A stretch of 64,000 nucleotides of DNA from JALEFZ01 sp038527485. Its GTDB lineage: Bacteria; Bacteroidota; Bacteroidia; J057. The position numbers and the translations under genes are program-made. Location of the stretch: NCBI GenBank assembly GCA_038527485.1, contig JBCBFT010000010.1, forward strand, positions 1-64,000. Reading direction: 5' to 3'. The notes beneath the pieces were generated by a model. It was not told the DNA's origin and did no database searches. It saw only the letters and a program-made list of their open reading frames with translations. This document shows, in pieces, positions 32,666 to 42,374 of the stretch. How positions within the stretch are numbered: the stretch's first letter is position 1; every line of letters starts with the position of its first letter.

Positions 32666-33397
32666 CTAAAAAAGTCCGTCACGGTTGATCATAGAGATAA
32701 AATGCTCTTTTTGACCCTTGCTGATTGGGAGCGCGACGTCTTCTATGTAGACCATATTGCCCACAATGCTATCAATATGCGTGATGTTGACGATATAGCT
32801 GCGGTGGATTCGGGCAAAATGGGCATCAGGCAGAGCCTCCAATAGCCTACTCAAAGATTGAAGAATGATCAACTTATCTTTTGTAGTGTGAATCCGCACA
32901 TACTCACGTAGTCCTTCGATGTATTTGATCTCTTCATAGGCTACCTGCACCAAGCGCTGATCGGTTTTGACAAATAAAGAGTCTCTTGTAGAAGCGCTAG
33001 GGGAGGGATCTGGGGAGGGAATGGAAGGCGCGAGTGGAGGAGATATCTTTTCCATGGCGCGATTGATGGCTTGGAAAAATCGCTCGAATACAATGGGCTT
33101 AAGCAAGTAGTCTACCACATCTAGTTCATAACCCTCCACCGCGTATTCAGAGAAGGCCGTCGTGAATATGGTCGCAGGTCTTTTGCTTAGAGATCTCAAG
33201 AAATCAAGGCCCGAAAGGTTGGGCATATGTATATCCAGTAGTAAAATATCCACCTGCTGCTCTCTCAGCACAGTCTGCGCTTCTATTGCCGTTTTACATT
33301 GTCCTGCAATCTCCAACTGAGGAATCTTATGGATATGTCCTGCCAGGAGTTTACGAGCGAGTGCTTCGTCGTCTACGATGAGGGTACGATATTTCAT
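32666..33397 (-). CDS. LytTR-type response regulator
   Basis: 243 residues. The receiver domain (1-120) has the phosphoacceptor Asp in VDILLLDIHMPNLSGLDF and the lysine in VDYLLKPIVFERF. A Pro/Ser-rich linker (PPLAPSIPSPDPSPSAST) leads to the LytTR DNA-binding domain (about 145-243; LFVKTDQRLVQVAYEEIKYI and HFARIHRSYIVNITHIDSI). It starts 10 bases after the sensor kinase gene, so they form a classic two-component pair. Targets are unknown; LytTR regulators typically bind imperfect direct repeats upstream of transport or surface genes. Confidence 0.93.
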   Translation of the reverse strand: MKYRTLIVDDEALARKLLAGHIHKIPQLEIAGQCKTAIEAQTVLREQQVDILLLDIHMPNLSGLDFLRSLSKRPATIFTTAFSEYAVEGYELDVVDYLLKPIVFERFFQAINRAMEKISPPLAPSIPSPDPSPSASTRDSLFVKTDQRLVQVAYEEIKYIEGLREYVRIHTTKDKLIILQSLSRLLEALPDAHFARIHRSYIVNITHIDSIVGNMVYIEDVALPISKGQKEHFISMINRDGLF

Positions 33398-33407
33398 GAG
33401 GGAGAGG

Positions 33408-34499
33408 TTATAGCTGTTCTTGAGAAGAAATAGGAGGGGTGTCTTGGGGATCAGATAGGTCTACCTCCAGTTCTACGCTGAATACGCCATCATCAGCATG
33501 GATCTGTAGCTGGTGTTTTTTGGGATAATGAAGTTCCAATTGCCTACGTGCATTTGATAGCCCAATGCCTGTATCTGTTGTCTGGCTATCTGATTGATAG
33601 GAGGATACGCTATTAGACAAAGAGAAATGCATGACATCGGATTCATTTACAACCGTGCTTACCTTGATCCATCCTTGAGGGTTTTCGTTCAAGTCGCCAT
33701 GTTTGAAGCTATTTTCCAGAAAATTGATCAACAACAAAGAGGCAATTTGATGTTTATTCCTAATTCCTTCGGTATATATGTCCACGTTTTTGGCCTCGTC
33801 ATCCTGCAATTGGTGCAAGTCTACATAGCTCTGAAACAACTCCATTTCTCGCGAGAGCTTGGTATGGACTACGCGTGTATCACTGAGGAGGTAGCGCATG
33901 ATCTCTGAGAGCTTGGCGATCATCTGTGGTGCACGGTCGTCTTTCAGGAGGGCCAAAGAGTAAAGATTATTGAGGGTATTGAACAGAAAATGGGGATTAA
34001 CCTGAGTCTTGAGGAATTTGAGTTCGGCTTGCAATCGTTGATTCTGAAGCTCTGTTTTCTGCTGAGTGATCGAAAACCATGCTTCGGCAAATTTGAACAG
34101 GGTAGAGCCGATCATGACGATTGTAATCGCAAAAATTGGAACCTGCCAATCGGGAAGTTGATCCGCTGCCATCCCATTGATTTCTGTATCCACCCAGTAC
34201 CTTAGCATGATCAAACCCGCGATCAATCCTCCCGCAGCCAGTAGGTAGGCCAAGTAGCGCTTTTTTTCAAGGAGATGCGGTATCAGTACCATATAATTGA
34301 AGTATACTCCTGCAATCATGAGTGGCAACTTCTGTAGGACATAGAGTGTCGGACCAATCGGACTTGCCTGAGCGGGCGAGCTAGAGTAGGCCAGTACAGA
34401 CCAGAAGCACCAAAATATGACCTGAATAAGAATCGTGAAATTTCGAAAATTACCTCTTGTCAAGGCTATTCCCATGATTTTATGTTCATCCTGAATCAT
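33408..34499 (-). CDS. LytS-type sensor histidine kinase
   Basis: About 363 residues. Four hydrophobic helices lie in the first 150 (FTILIQVIFWCFWSVLAY, LPLMIAGVYFNYMVLIPHL, YLAYLLAAGGLIAGLIML, PIFAITIVMIGSTLFKF), then a coiled linker. The HisKA_4-type phosphoacceptor is LKTQVNPHFLFNTLNNLYSL, followed by a HATPase domain (LLLINFLENSFKHGD, with GIGLSNARRQLELHYP near the end). The sensor part has no recognisable ligand domain. It is cotranscribed with the LytTR regulator. Starts at GTG 34505, ATG 34499 and ATG 34475 are all possible. A palindromic repeat lies 30 bases upstream. Confidence 0.92.
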   Translation of the reverse strand: MIQDEHKIMGIALTRGNFRNFTILIQVIFWCFWSVLAYSSSPAQASPIGPTLYVLQKLPLMIAGVYFNYMVLIPHLLEKKRYLAYLLAAGGLIAGLIMLRYWVDTEINGMAADQLPDWQVPIFAITIVMIGSTLFKFAEAWFSITQQKTELQNQRLQAELKFLKTQVNPHFLFNTLNNLYSLALLKDDRAPQMIAKLSEIMRYLLSDTRVVHTKLSREMELFQSYVDLHQLQDDEAKNVDIYTEGIRNKHQIASLLLINFLENSFKHGDLNENPQGWIKVSTVVNESDVMHFSLSNSVSSYQSDSQTTDTGIGLSNARRQLELHYPKKHQLQIHADDGVFSVELEVDLSDPQDTPPISSQEQL

Positions 34500-34529
34500 T
34501 AACACATTTTCTGTTTTTGCCTTCTGTTA

Positions 34530-34627
34530 AGACCATGTTTGAAACTGCAAATCTGCGAAAAGTTTGTGCTTTCAAAACCTAAAATCTCTGCTTCTTAGCT
34601 AGATCTTCATTGTTCCCAAGATGGTCT
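34530..34627 (+). repeat. Palindromic repeat with co-varying ends, copy 2 (98 bp)
   Basis: It starts AGACCAT and ends ATGGTCT, a perfect 7-bp terminal inverted repeat whose inner bases differ from copy 1 (AGACCCTA/TAGGGTCT) in a compensated way. The core CAAATCTGCGAAAAGTTTG and GTGCTTT is identical to copy 1; this copy holds about 22 additional bases after it. It lies in the leader or promoter region of the lytS gene. Confidence 0.72.
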
Positions 34628-35050
34628 AAGAATAAATGAAACCTAATAGCTTCTCTACGAAATAACCAGAATTTTCACCGAAGTGATCGTTTGAGCTAGC
34701 CAATGTTCTATATGCTTCAACGAATGCCTTTTTGACCATTCGAAGGAAGAAACGGCACACTCGTATGACAAATGAAGCGAATAGTTGATACTTTTTGTCC
34801 CCCTTCCTGAGCGTAAGCTACTTGGCGTCACAACAAACAACTTGTTCTCTCTTACTAGGACTCTTTGAAGCAACTTATTGGATATGTTGAGAATTCACAT
34901 GGGCACTCTTTTCCATCTATTCTTTCTCATGATCTTATATGAGTTGTGGGGAGCGTCCTGGGCAGGAGGATTCATACGTCATAAACTTCTTAACGTATGT
35001 TAATTTCTTTTTCTATTTCTCTTTAGTAGTTTTATATTAAAAAATCTCTC
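34628..35050. other. Non-coding region between lytS and the DUF2147 gene
   Basis: It holds promoters for the divergent genes on either side. A 72-codon minus-strand frame (34655-34873) has no family character and I do not call it. I see no RNA gene. Confidence 0.35.
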
Positions 35051-35422
35051 ATGATGAAAAAAATCATTTTCGTTACAATATTCGTGTTTGCGTCCTTTTG
35101 GGTACAGGCACAGTCTGACATTGTAGGTACTTGGCTCAATGAAGATAAGTCTGCCAAAGTCGAAGTAGTGGAAGTAGAAGATGGCGTGGAGGGCAAACTC
35201 GTATGGGTCAAAAACGAGAAGGCAAAAGACAAGCTAGGAACAGTCATTTTTAAAGACTTAAAAGCTAAGGGTGACAAGTGGAAAGGAGAGGTGTTCGCTC
35301 TAAAACGTGGGGAGCATTATGATACTACATACACTGTGATAGAAGAAGGAAAGAAACTAGAGCTCAACGTATCCGTGGGGCTATTTTCTCAGAGTCAAGT
35401 CTGGACTAGGGTAGAGGAGTAG
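35051..35422 (+). CDS. Exported DUF2147-like protein
   Basis: 123 residues with a signal peptide (MKKIIFVTIFVFASFWVQA, then QSD). The mature part begins DIVGTWLNEDKSAKVEVVE, the signature start of DUF2147 proteins, and ends LFSQSQVWTRVEE, the family end. The usual middle block with 'YDP..GKTY' is replaced here by GEVFALKRGEHYDTTYTVIE, so the protein is shorter and diverged. It is probably a small beta-barrel in the periplasm; its function is unknown. Two adjacent ATG codons can start it. It is a single gene with a terminator 105 bases downstream. Confidence 0.78.
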   Translation: MMKKIIFVTIFVFASFWVQAQSDIVGTWLNEDKSAKVEVVEVEDGVEGKLVWVKNEKAKDKLGTVIFKDLKAKGDKWKGEVFALKRGEHYDTTYTVIEEGKKLELNVSVGLFSQSQVWTRVEE

Positions 35423-35526
35423 CGATCCCCTTGGATAGGTAAAAGTATACATAGTCAAAACAACACCTTATCTCTTACGCTCACTTTACCTGAGATTATC
35501 TCGAGGAAAAGCTCAAAAGAATAGCT

Positions 35527-35567
35527 TCTCAGGCGGCACAACCCATCTGTTGCCTGAGATTTTTTTG
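35527..35567 (+). terminator. Intrinsic terminator ahead of the efflux operon
   Basis: TCTCAGGC (35527-35534) pairs with GCCTGAGA (35552-35559), followed by seven T. It separates the DUF2147 gene from the RND operon. Confidence 0.8.
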
Positions 35568-35616
35568 TGTAGAATGAATTGTCCAGAGAACCAAACTACA
35601 AACAACCCCACAACAA

Positions 35617-37941
35617 ATGGTAAGATTGATCTTATTGATCCTGTTTTCCTTCCATCTCGTATGGGCGCAGGATGTGATCCAGATTCTTTATGATGAATCG
35701 AGAGGAATTTCCAGACTGGCAGATATGATCCAGGCAGAAACGGAGGCACTCGTCAGTCCCAGATTTCAAGTAACATTTGAACAAAAACCCTACCGAGAGG
35801 GAATGTCCCTAAACGATTCGGAGGCAGCATTGACAATTACCATTGGGCCTATAGGTAGTCAGGCAATGATCCAGAAGAAGAACTACGCGCATCCTGTCAT
35901 TGTAGCTACCGTGCTTGATTCAGACCTACAAGGACTGACAAAAAATACCCAGGGAACAACTGGACAGACGAATTTCAACTACATTGAAAACCCATTTGAT
36001 CTAGCCGAGGACCTGAAGTATTTACGACTCATTAGGCCATTTACTCACCTTGCGATCATGGTCGATCAGAAGATCTTGACTCTGGCACCAGAACTTCAAA
36101 ACAACTTGGCGCAACAGCTCCAACCTGATGAGGAAATCACCTTAATACCTGTCGGCGATCAACCCATTGCGGATGTCACCGACGCCATACCTGCTGATTG
36201 TGATGCGGTATATCTACTTCCTTTGGGAAATGATTATGGGGTGGATAAAAGGAAGGCGCTTTTTGATGCCATCAGCGAAAAAGGCTTGGTTTCATTTTCC
36301 CTGCTCGGAGGTACCCAGGTAGCAGAAGGTGTCATGGCGGGACGTGCGCCCCAACAATCTTCCCAGCTTCTGTCAAGAAGAGTGGCCCTCAATGCCCTTG
36401 CGATCCTGGAAGGAGAAGATGCAGGGGACCAACCTGTAGAAACTGCTACAGCAGGAGATGATTTTGTCATCAACCTGGAGACGGTCGAAAAAAGTGGGGT
36501 TTATCCCTCTTGGAAGGCATTGGGGCAGGCAAGGCTCCTCAATGTAGCAACCCCTCCGGATGCCCCTACATTAGATCTTCGAACAGCCATCGCACAAGGG
36601 CTTATGCAAAATCTGAGTTTTCAAATCAGCCAGCTTGAAACGGAGTCTGGTAAGGAAACCGTCAAATTAGCTGTAGCAGAGTTATTGCCTGAGTTGTCAT
36701 TGGGAACGAGCTTTGCGGCCATTGATCAAGCGCGCTCAGCTGCTTCTTTTGGTTCGACACAGCCCTACACATGGTCAGCATCCGCTCAGCTAGATCAGGT
36801 CTTATTGGCCGAGCCACTGCTAGCCAATATGCGCATACAGCAATTGGTGCAAGCAAGTAGAGTTGCGAGCCAGAACCAAACCGAATTAGACGTTATCCTT
36901 GAAGTGGCCGAAGCCTATTTCAATATCTTACTGGCGCGTTCGGTAGTCGTCTTGCAGAATCAAAACGTAGACAATACCCGCACCAACTTGAATCTGGCCA
37001 AAAAGAAAGAAACCGTGGGCTACTCAGGCGTTTCTGAAGTGTATAGATGGGAGACAGAACTGGCTTTGAATAAAATCGAACTCAACGATGCCCAGGCTAA
37101 CTGGCGTGGGGCCAAATTTCGACTTAACCAGGTGCTCAACCAAGATCAGAACACACCTTTACATCTGGGAGAAAGTGAGCAGGGGGACAGTATTTTGAAT
37201 ATGCTGGACCAGCGTTTATTTATCTACCTAAGTGATCCTGGACAGATCCAGTATCTCGCTGATTTTTTAGTAGAAGAAGGGAAACGTAACCTTCCCGAAC
37301 TTCGCCAGATCCAGCTAAGCCTAGAAGCCCAGGAGAGGCTGATTCGTTCTCGTAAGAGAGCCTTTTATTTACCCACTGTAGGACTCAATGCTTCATCTGG
37401 ATACAACATCTACCAGGGAGGATACGAGCCAGAGGGTGAGATTCCTCCTCAGTTTGCAGATGTGCTCCCCGAACCCATTACCTCACCTACTTGGAGCGTA
37501 GGAGTCGGACTGAATATTCCTGTATTTCAGGGGAGGGCACGGAATGCAAATAAGCAGCAAGCAACGATAGATTTGGCACGCCTCCGAAATCAGGAAAAAG
37601 ACTTGCAGAACCAATTGGAGCTGCGCATTCGGTCTTCTTTACAGCAAGTCGGGGCTTCATTTGCTGAGATCGGACTGGCAGAGAAGGCAGCTGAAGCCGC
37701 AACCGAAAACCTGCGCATTGCACAGGATGGATACAAGGAGGGGATTGTCCCTGTGGCACAGTTGATTGATGCCCAGCAAGCGACCCTACAAACCCAAATC
37801 CTGGCTTCCAATGCCATATATTCCTTTTTACTCGACTTCCTCATAGTAGAACGCGCCATTGGCTTTTACTACTTCCTCGAAACTCCTGAATCACAAACAG
37901 CCTTTTTGGAGCGCCTTAATGAGTATTTGCTCAACAATTAA
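35617..37941 (+). CDS. TolC-family outer membrane protein with N-terminal ABC substrate-binding-like domain
   Basis: 774 residues, far longer than TolC proteins (about 420-490). After a signal peptide (MVRLILLILFSFHLVWAQ), residues 19-300 follow the ABC_sub_bind (PF04392, TrpX-like) fold: DVIQILYDESRGISRLADM, ALTITIGPIGSQAMI, THLAIMVDQKILTL, AVYLLPLGNDYG and FDAISEKGLVSFSLLGGTQV, ending GDDFVINLETVEKSGVYPSW. Residues 318-770 form the outer membrane efflux domain with two repeats (LDLRTAIAQGLMQNLSFQIS; LPTVGLNASSGYNIYQGGYE; late NLRIAQDGYKEGIVPVAQLI). The frame is continuous across the junction. It is the first gene of a three-gene unit with an adaptor and an RND pump, so it should be their outer membrane channel. 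The binding domain may sense or deliver a substrate in the periplasm; that is inference. Confidence 0.85.
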   Translation: MVRLILLILFSFHLVWAQDVIQILYDESRGISRLADMIQAETEALVSPRFQVTFEQKPYREGMSLNDSEAALTITIGPIGSQAMIQKKNYAHPVIVATVLDSDLQGLTKNTQGTTGQTNFNYIENPFDLAEDLKYLRLIRPFTHLAIMVDQKILTLAPELQNNLAQQLQPDEEITLIPVGDQPIADVTDAIPADCDAVYLLPLGNDYGVDKRKALFDAISEKGLVSFSLLGGTQVAEGVMAGRAPQQSSQLLSRRVALNALAILEGEDAGDQPVETATAGDDFVINLETVEKSGVYPSWKALGQARLLNVATPPDAPTLDLRTAIAQGLMQNLSFQISQLETESGKETVKLAVAELLPELSLGTSFAAIDQARSAASFGSTQPYTWSASAQLDQVLLAEPLLANMRIQQLVQASRVASQNQTELDVILEVAEAYFNILLARSVVVLQNQNVDNTRTNLNLAKKKETVGYSGVSEVYRWETELALNKIELNDAQANWRGAKFRLNQVLNQDQNTPLHLGESEQGDSILNMLDQRLFIYLSDPGQIQYLADFLVEEGKRNLPELRQIQLSLEAQERLIRSRKRAFYLPTVGLNASSGYNIYQGGYEPEGEIPPQFADVLPEPITSPTWSVGVGLNIPVFQGRARNANKQQATIDLARLRNQEKDLQNQLELRIRSSLQQVGASFAEIGLAEKAAEAATENLRIAQDGYKEGIVPVAQLIDAQQATLQTQILASNAIYSFLLDFLIVERAIGFYYFLETPESQTAFLERLNEYLLNN

Positions 37942-37980
37942 TCTCCAATTTAAACCTCATTGACCACTAAACTCATCCTC

Positions 37981-39054
37981 ATGAAATATTTATTCGGCTT
38001 CCTCCTTATGCTGGGACTCTGGTCCTGTGGGCAAGAAGCGAGTGTAGACGTCGCCCCTGTCCGGCCCGTGAAATACATGGTGATCTCCTCTGGACAAGGA
38101 GCTGAAATGGCCAGTTTTACGGGACTGACCAAGTCCAATCAAGAGACTCGCCTATCTTTTAAAGTCGGCGGTGTCATCCAATCTGTCCCTGTCAAAGATG
38201 GCCAGCGCGTGAGCCAGGGCCAACTCATCGCCCTGATCGATGCAGAGGATTATAACCTTCAAGTCGAGCAGGCAGACGTGCAAGTAAAGCAAGCTATGAC
38301 AGGCTTGAATGTCGCTCGTTCTACCTACGAACGCATCGAGCGCCTTTATGAGAATAACTCCGTTTCTCTCAGCGAATTTGAGCAAGCCAAAGGAAACTAT
38401 GATGCCAGTCAGGCACAATTACAAGCTGCCCAAAAGCAACTGGAAGCCGCCAAAAATCAGGTGAGTTATACCAGATTGCGCGCACCCTATGCAGGGATCA
38501 TCAGCAGTCTCAGTGTAGAAAAAGGAGAATTGGTAGGCGCAGGAAATCCCATCGGCTTGCTGAGTACCGAAGGGAAACCAGAGGTCTCATTTGGAGTAGC
38601 CGCTTCTTATGTAGGAAAGTTGAAACCCAAGCAAAAAGTCGAGATCAGACTTTCCATTGATCCTAATAAGGTATTTGAGGGAGAAATTACAGAGGTCGCC
38701 TTCAGCCAAGGAAATGCGGCTACCTATCCTGTCAGTGCCAGATTTACAGATACAAAAGAGAAAATTCGTCCAGGTCTCTCGGCTGAAGTCAAGCTTCCCC
38801 TAGACATTGTCCCTACAGGCAGCGCCTACTTTGTGCCCGCCAAGGTCGTGCGAGAAGATGGACAAGGTCAGCGCTTTGTCTTCAAGCTAGAAGGCCAGGG
38901 GGATACCTTGAAGGTGAAGCAACAGCCAGTAAAGATCGGAGAACTGAGTACGCAGGGATTTGTGATACAAAATGGTCTCCAAGAAGGGGATCGCATCGCG
39001 ACTGCAGGTTTGAATTCATTGTTGGATGGAATGAAAGTCCGTCTCCTTAAATAA
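37981..39054 (+). CDS. RND efflux periplasmic adaptor subunit (HlyD/AcrA-like)
   Basis: Membrane fusion protein that links an inner membrane pump to a TolC channel. 357 residues from the ATG at 37981, which opens a lipoprotein signal (MKYLFGFLLMLGLWSC, Cys at 16); an earlier frame from 37960 is unlikely. It has the two half-lipoyl segments (SFKVGGVIQSVPVKDGQRVS and RLRAPYAGIISSLSVEKGEL), the hairpin coiled coil between them (VEQADVQVKQAMTGLNVA to KQLEAAKNQ) and a beta-barrel plus membrane-proximal end (GELSTQGFVIQNGLQEGDRI). It lies 40 bases after the TolC-like gene and 30 before the pump gene. Confidence 0.93.
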   Translation: MKYLFGFLLMLGLWSCGQEASVDVAPVRPVKYMVISSGQGAEMASFTGLTKSNQETRLSFKVGGVIQSVPVKDGQRVSQGQLIALIDAEDYNLQVEQADVQVKQAMTGLNVARSTYERIERLYENNSVSLSEFEQAKGNYDASQAQLQAAQKQLEAAKNQVSYTRLRAPYAGIISSLSVEKGELVGAGNPIGLLSTEGKPEVSFGVAASYVGKLKPKQKVEIRLSIDPNKVFEGEITEVAFSQGNAATYPVSARFTDTKEKIRPGLSAEVKLPLDIVPTGSAYFVPAKVVREDGQGQRFVFKLEGQGDTLKVKQQPVKIGELSTQGFVIQNGLQEGDRIATAGLNSLLDGMKVRLLK

Positions 39055-39083
39055 TCTTTCTGCTCACCCAATACGCTATTATT

Positions 39084-42000
39084 GTGAATTTAACACAACT
39101 TTCACTTCAAAATAACCGAGTCACCCTCACCCTAGTCTTTGTGCTATCGGTACTGGGTATCTCGACCTTCAATGGTCTGGAGCGGAATGACATGCCTCCT
39201 TTTACGATCAGGGTGGCGCAAGTCGTGACGGTATTTCCAGGAGCAGGTCCCGAACGCGTGGAAGCATTGGTGACGACGCCCATCGAACAAGTGGTGCAGG
39301 AGCTGCCAGAGCTAGATGTCGTCACGAGTGAGTCTCGAACAGGTGTCTCCATCGTCAAGGTACAATTGAAACAGGATGTCAAAAAAGAAGAGCTCCAGCC
39401 AATATGGGATCGTCTGCGACGTAAGCTGGAAGGAATCCGAGGCGATCTACCCGAGAATATCCTAGATCCCGATGTCAAGGATGAAGGGCTAGGTGTCGTC
39501 TATGGGATCATGATCGGGCTGGAAGGGGATGGCTTTACCTATGATGAACTCGAATCCTACGCCGAAACGGTCAAAGATCACCTCATTCGATTGGATGATG
39601 CCTCGCGCGTAAAGATTCTTGGAGAGCAAGAAGCACAGGTGTTGGTCGAGTTTGATCATGCGACCCTCGCCCAGTATGGTCTGACAGCAGGTCAATTACA
39701 AAATATCATTTCTACAACGAATATTCTCTTCCCAGGAGGTCAAGTCAATCTGGAAGAAGAGAGCATCATATTGGAACCTACAGGAAATTTTGAGTCGATC
39801 GAAGATCTGAAGAAGTTGATCGTTCCTATCGGACAGACTGGTGGGAGTGTATTCCTAGGAGACATAACCCGAATCCGAAAGGGATACGAAGTGCCCCGTG
39901 AGCGCATCGTAAGAGTCAACGGGCAATCAGGATTGGCGATTTCGGTCTCTTTGAAAGAAGGGGCCAATATTGTCAAGCTCGGCGAAATCATTGATGAAGA
40001 GCTAAAAGAATTAGAAGCGAGTTTTCCCGTGGGGATCTCCATGTTTCGTGCTGCCTCTCAGGATGTGATAGTAGATCAGTCTATTCAGGACTTTGTGGGC
40101 AACTTGTTACAATCTGTAGTGATAGTCTTGCTGACGATGCTCACTTTCTTGGGACTGAGGACGGGGGTCGTCGTGGCGAGTTTGATTCCATTGGCCATTA
40201 TTACCACGTTGTTTCTGATGGGGATGCTGGATGTGGGCTTGAATAAGGTTTCGCTGGCTGCGCTGATCATGGCTTTGGGGATGCTCGTAGACAATGCCAT
40301 TGTGATAGCAGAATCGATCATGGTGAAGATGGAAAACGGGGAGAAAGCTGCGAAAGCTGCTATCGATTCATGCGGAGAGCTGGCCATCCCACTGCTGATT
40401 TCTTCCTTGACGACTTCGGCGGCCTTCCTTTCCTTCTTTTTGGCTGAATCTACCCTAGGCGAAATCGTAGGTCCCTTATTTGTCGTGATCTCTTTGGCCT
40501 TGCTTTCTTCCTGGTTATTGTCCCTCACAGTGGTCACCCTATTGGCTACCTTCCTGATTCGAGTCAAAGCCAAATCGGACGATACAGAAGCAAAACCGAG
40601 TTTTTTCGATAGAATTACAGATTATTATCTCCGAATTCTCGTACCTGTTTTGAAACGTCCATGGCTTTTCTTAGCAGGGATTTTGGTCGCCTTTGTCCTC
40701 TCGATCATGGGGCTGGGAAAACTTCCTTTCATCTTTTTCCCTGATTCTGAACGAAACCTGATTACAGTGGATATGAACCTTCCCGTGGGTACTTCTATTG
40801 AGCAAAGTGAAGCTGTTGTAAATAAGTTGGAAAGCTTCTTGGCTGAGAATCTAGAAGTTTCAGAAGACAGAACGAAAGGCGTAAAGTCATGGACTTCCTT
40901 TGTGGGAGAGGGACCTGCGAGCTATGATTTGGGGTATCAGCGTGCCCAGCCGCAATCAAACTATGCCCATATCTTGGTCAATACCACTTCAGGAGATGAC
41001 AACCAACTGGTCATTGACGCACTTCGTGCCTATGCTTTTGACAATCTCCCCGATGCAGAGGTCAAGGTCCAGCGACTCAAACAAGGGGGAGGGTCGGGTA
41101 TCCCGGTGCAAGTCAGGGTAAGTGGCGCCGAGCCCAACGAGCTCTTTCGGATCTCCGAAAACATTCGGCGGAAGTTGGGACAGATACAAGGAAGCGTGAA
41201 TATCTCGGACGACTGGGGACCCAAACTCAAGAAACTGGTGGTAGACATCGATGAGGCAGCAGCTCGCCGTGCAGGACTCTCCAATCAAGATATCGCTCTG
41301 TCCCTACAGACAGCTCTGTCTGGTTTTGAAACGGGGGATTATCGAGAAGGGGAAGACAATCTGCCCATCATTCTGCGTAGCAACAATAGCCAAGAATTGG
41401 ACATTAGTCAACTCAAGACCATCAATATTTTTGCGCAAAACTCTGGGAAGTCTGTTCCACTAGCGCAGGTAGCCTCTTTGGTTCCTTCCTGGCAGTTTGC
41501 AAAGATCAATCGACGGGACCTCTATCGTACCATTGTCATCAATGCCTACCTGCAGGGAGGATACACAGCAAGGGATATTACCCAAGAGTTGGAGCCTTGG
41601 TTGGAAGAAGAAGCTAAAAAATGGCCTGAAGGATATACCTATGAGCTTGGGGGAGAAGCAGAAGACAGTGCTTCGGGCTTACAAGCAGTCATTGATCAGT
41701 TGCCCATTTCTGGTTTCCTCATTGTCTTGCTCTTGATCCTTCAGTTCAATTCCTTCAGGAAGACGACCATCGTACTCGGTGCCATCCCGTTGGGAATCAT
41801 TGGTGTGGTCTTGGGACTCTTCCTCTTCAAGTCCTATTTTGGATTCTTTGCCTTTTTGGGGATCATCTCGCTTGCTGGAATCATCATCAACAACGCGATT
41901 GTGCTACTGGATAGGATAGAGATTGAGCAGGAAGAATATAAGCGAGTGCCTTGGGAGTCGATCATTGCAGCTTGCCAGCAGCGTCTACGGCCGATTCTCC

Positions 42001-42185
42001 TGACGACTTTCACCACGACGCTAGGCTTGATTCCGCTTTACCTCGGCGGAGGCTTGATGTGGGAGCCGATGGCGATAGGCATCATTGTGGGACTGCTGTT
42101 CGGAACAATCATCACACTTTTGTTTGTGCCTGTGCTATACAAATTACTTTATCAAGTCAAAGCGCCTACTAGCCCTAAGCTTTAG
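39084..42185 (+). CDS. RND family efflux pump, inner membrane permease
   Basis: 1033 residues, 12 predicted helices and two large periplasmic loops, as in the AcrB/HAE1 group; it exports drugs or metabolites by proton antiport. Family marks are VFPGAGPERVEALVTTPIEQ near the start and LGMLVDNAIVIAESIM in helix 4. That helix has Asp403 followed by Asn404 where AcrB has Asp407-Asp408, and helix 10 reads LAGIIINNAIVLLD with no lysine at the Lys940 position. These substitutions occur in a recognised subgroup of HAE1-like pumps and do not imply loss of function. The start codon is GTG at 39084 with no ATG nearby. It is the last gene of the operon. Confidence 0.94.
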   Translation: MNLTQLSLQNNRVTLTLVFVLSVLGISTFNGLERNDMPPFTIRVAQVVTVFPGAGPERVEALVTTPIEQVVQELPELDVVTSESRTGVSIVKVQLKQDVKKEELQPIWDRLRRKLEGIRGDLPENILDPDVKDEGLGVVYGIMIGLEGDGFTYDELESYAETVKDHLIRLDDASRVKILGEQEAQVLVEFDHATLAQYGLTAGQLQNIISTTNILFPGGQVNLEEESIILEPTGNFESIEDLKKLIVPIGQTGGSVFLGDITRIRKGYEVPRERIVRVNGQSGLAISVSLKEGANIVKLGEIIDEELKELEASFPVGISMFRAASQDVIVDQSIQDFVGNLLQSVVIVLLTMLTFLGLRTGVVVASLIPLAIITTLFLMGMLDVGLNKVSLAALIMALGMLVDNAIVIAESIMVKMENGEKAAKAAIDSCGELAIPLLISSLTTSAAFLSFFLAESTLGEIVGPLFVVISLALLSSWLLSLTVVTLLATFLIRVKAKSDDTEAKPSFFDRITDYYLRILVPVLKRPWLFLAGILVAFVLSIMGLGKLPFIFFPDSERNLITVDMNLPVGTSIEQSEAVVNKLESFLAENLEVSEDRTKGVKSWTSFVGEGPASYDLGYQRAQPQSNYAHILVNTTSGDDNQLVIDALRAYAFDNLPDAEVKVQRLKQGGGSGIPVQVRVSGAEPNELFRISENIRRKLGQIQGSVNISDDWGPKLKKLVVDIDEAAARRAGLSNQDIALSLQTALSGFETGDYREGEDNLPIILRSNNSQELDISQLKTINIFAQNSGKSVPLAQVASLVPSWQFAKINRRDLYRTIVINAYLQGGYTARDITQELEPWLEEEAKKWPEGYTYELGGEAEDSASGLQAVIDQLPISGFLIVLLLILQFNSFRKTTIVLGAIPLGIIGVVLGLFLFKSYFGFFAFLGIISLAGIIINNAIVLLDRIEIEQEEYKRVPWESIIAACQQRLRPILLTTFTTTLGLIPLYLGGGLMWEPMAIGIIVGLLFGTIITLLFVPVLYKLLYQVKAPTSPKL

Positions 42186-42218
42186 AAAAGACTCATTAGC
42201 GACCCTAGTTTTTATCAC

Positions 42219-42252
42219 GGGGGTGGACTTCATCAGAAGTCTGCCCCTTTCC
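42219..42252 (+). terminator. Probable terminator of the efflux operon
   Basis: GGGG--GGACTTC can pair with GAAGTCTGCCCC around ATCA, followed by TTTCC. The T run is poor, so termination may be partial. Confidence 0.4.
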
Positions 42253-42374
42253 TATTCCCATCTCTCCCATTTCGTTGCCCCTCACCCCAAAAAGTTGAAT
42301 CCCATATTCCCCTTTTCGAGATTGGCCCCAATGATCCATTATGTGTAGGATCTTCACTCAATCTTCAAAAGGAA

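Noticed and set aside
34655..34873. 72-codon minus-strand frame upstream of the DUF2147 gene
   Set aside because: No recognisable motif and no supporting context.
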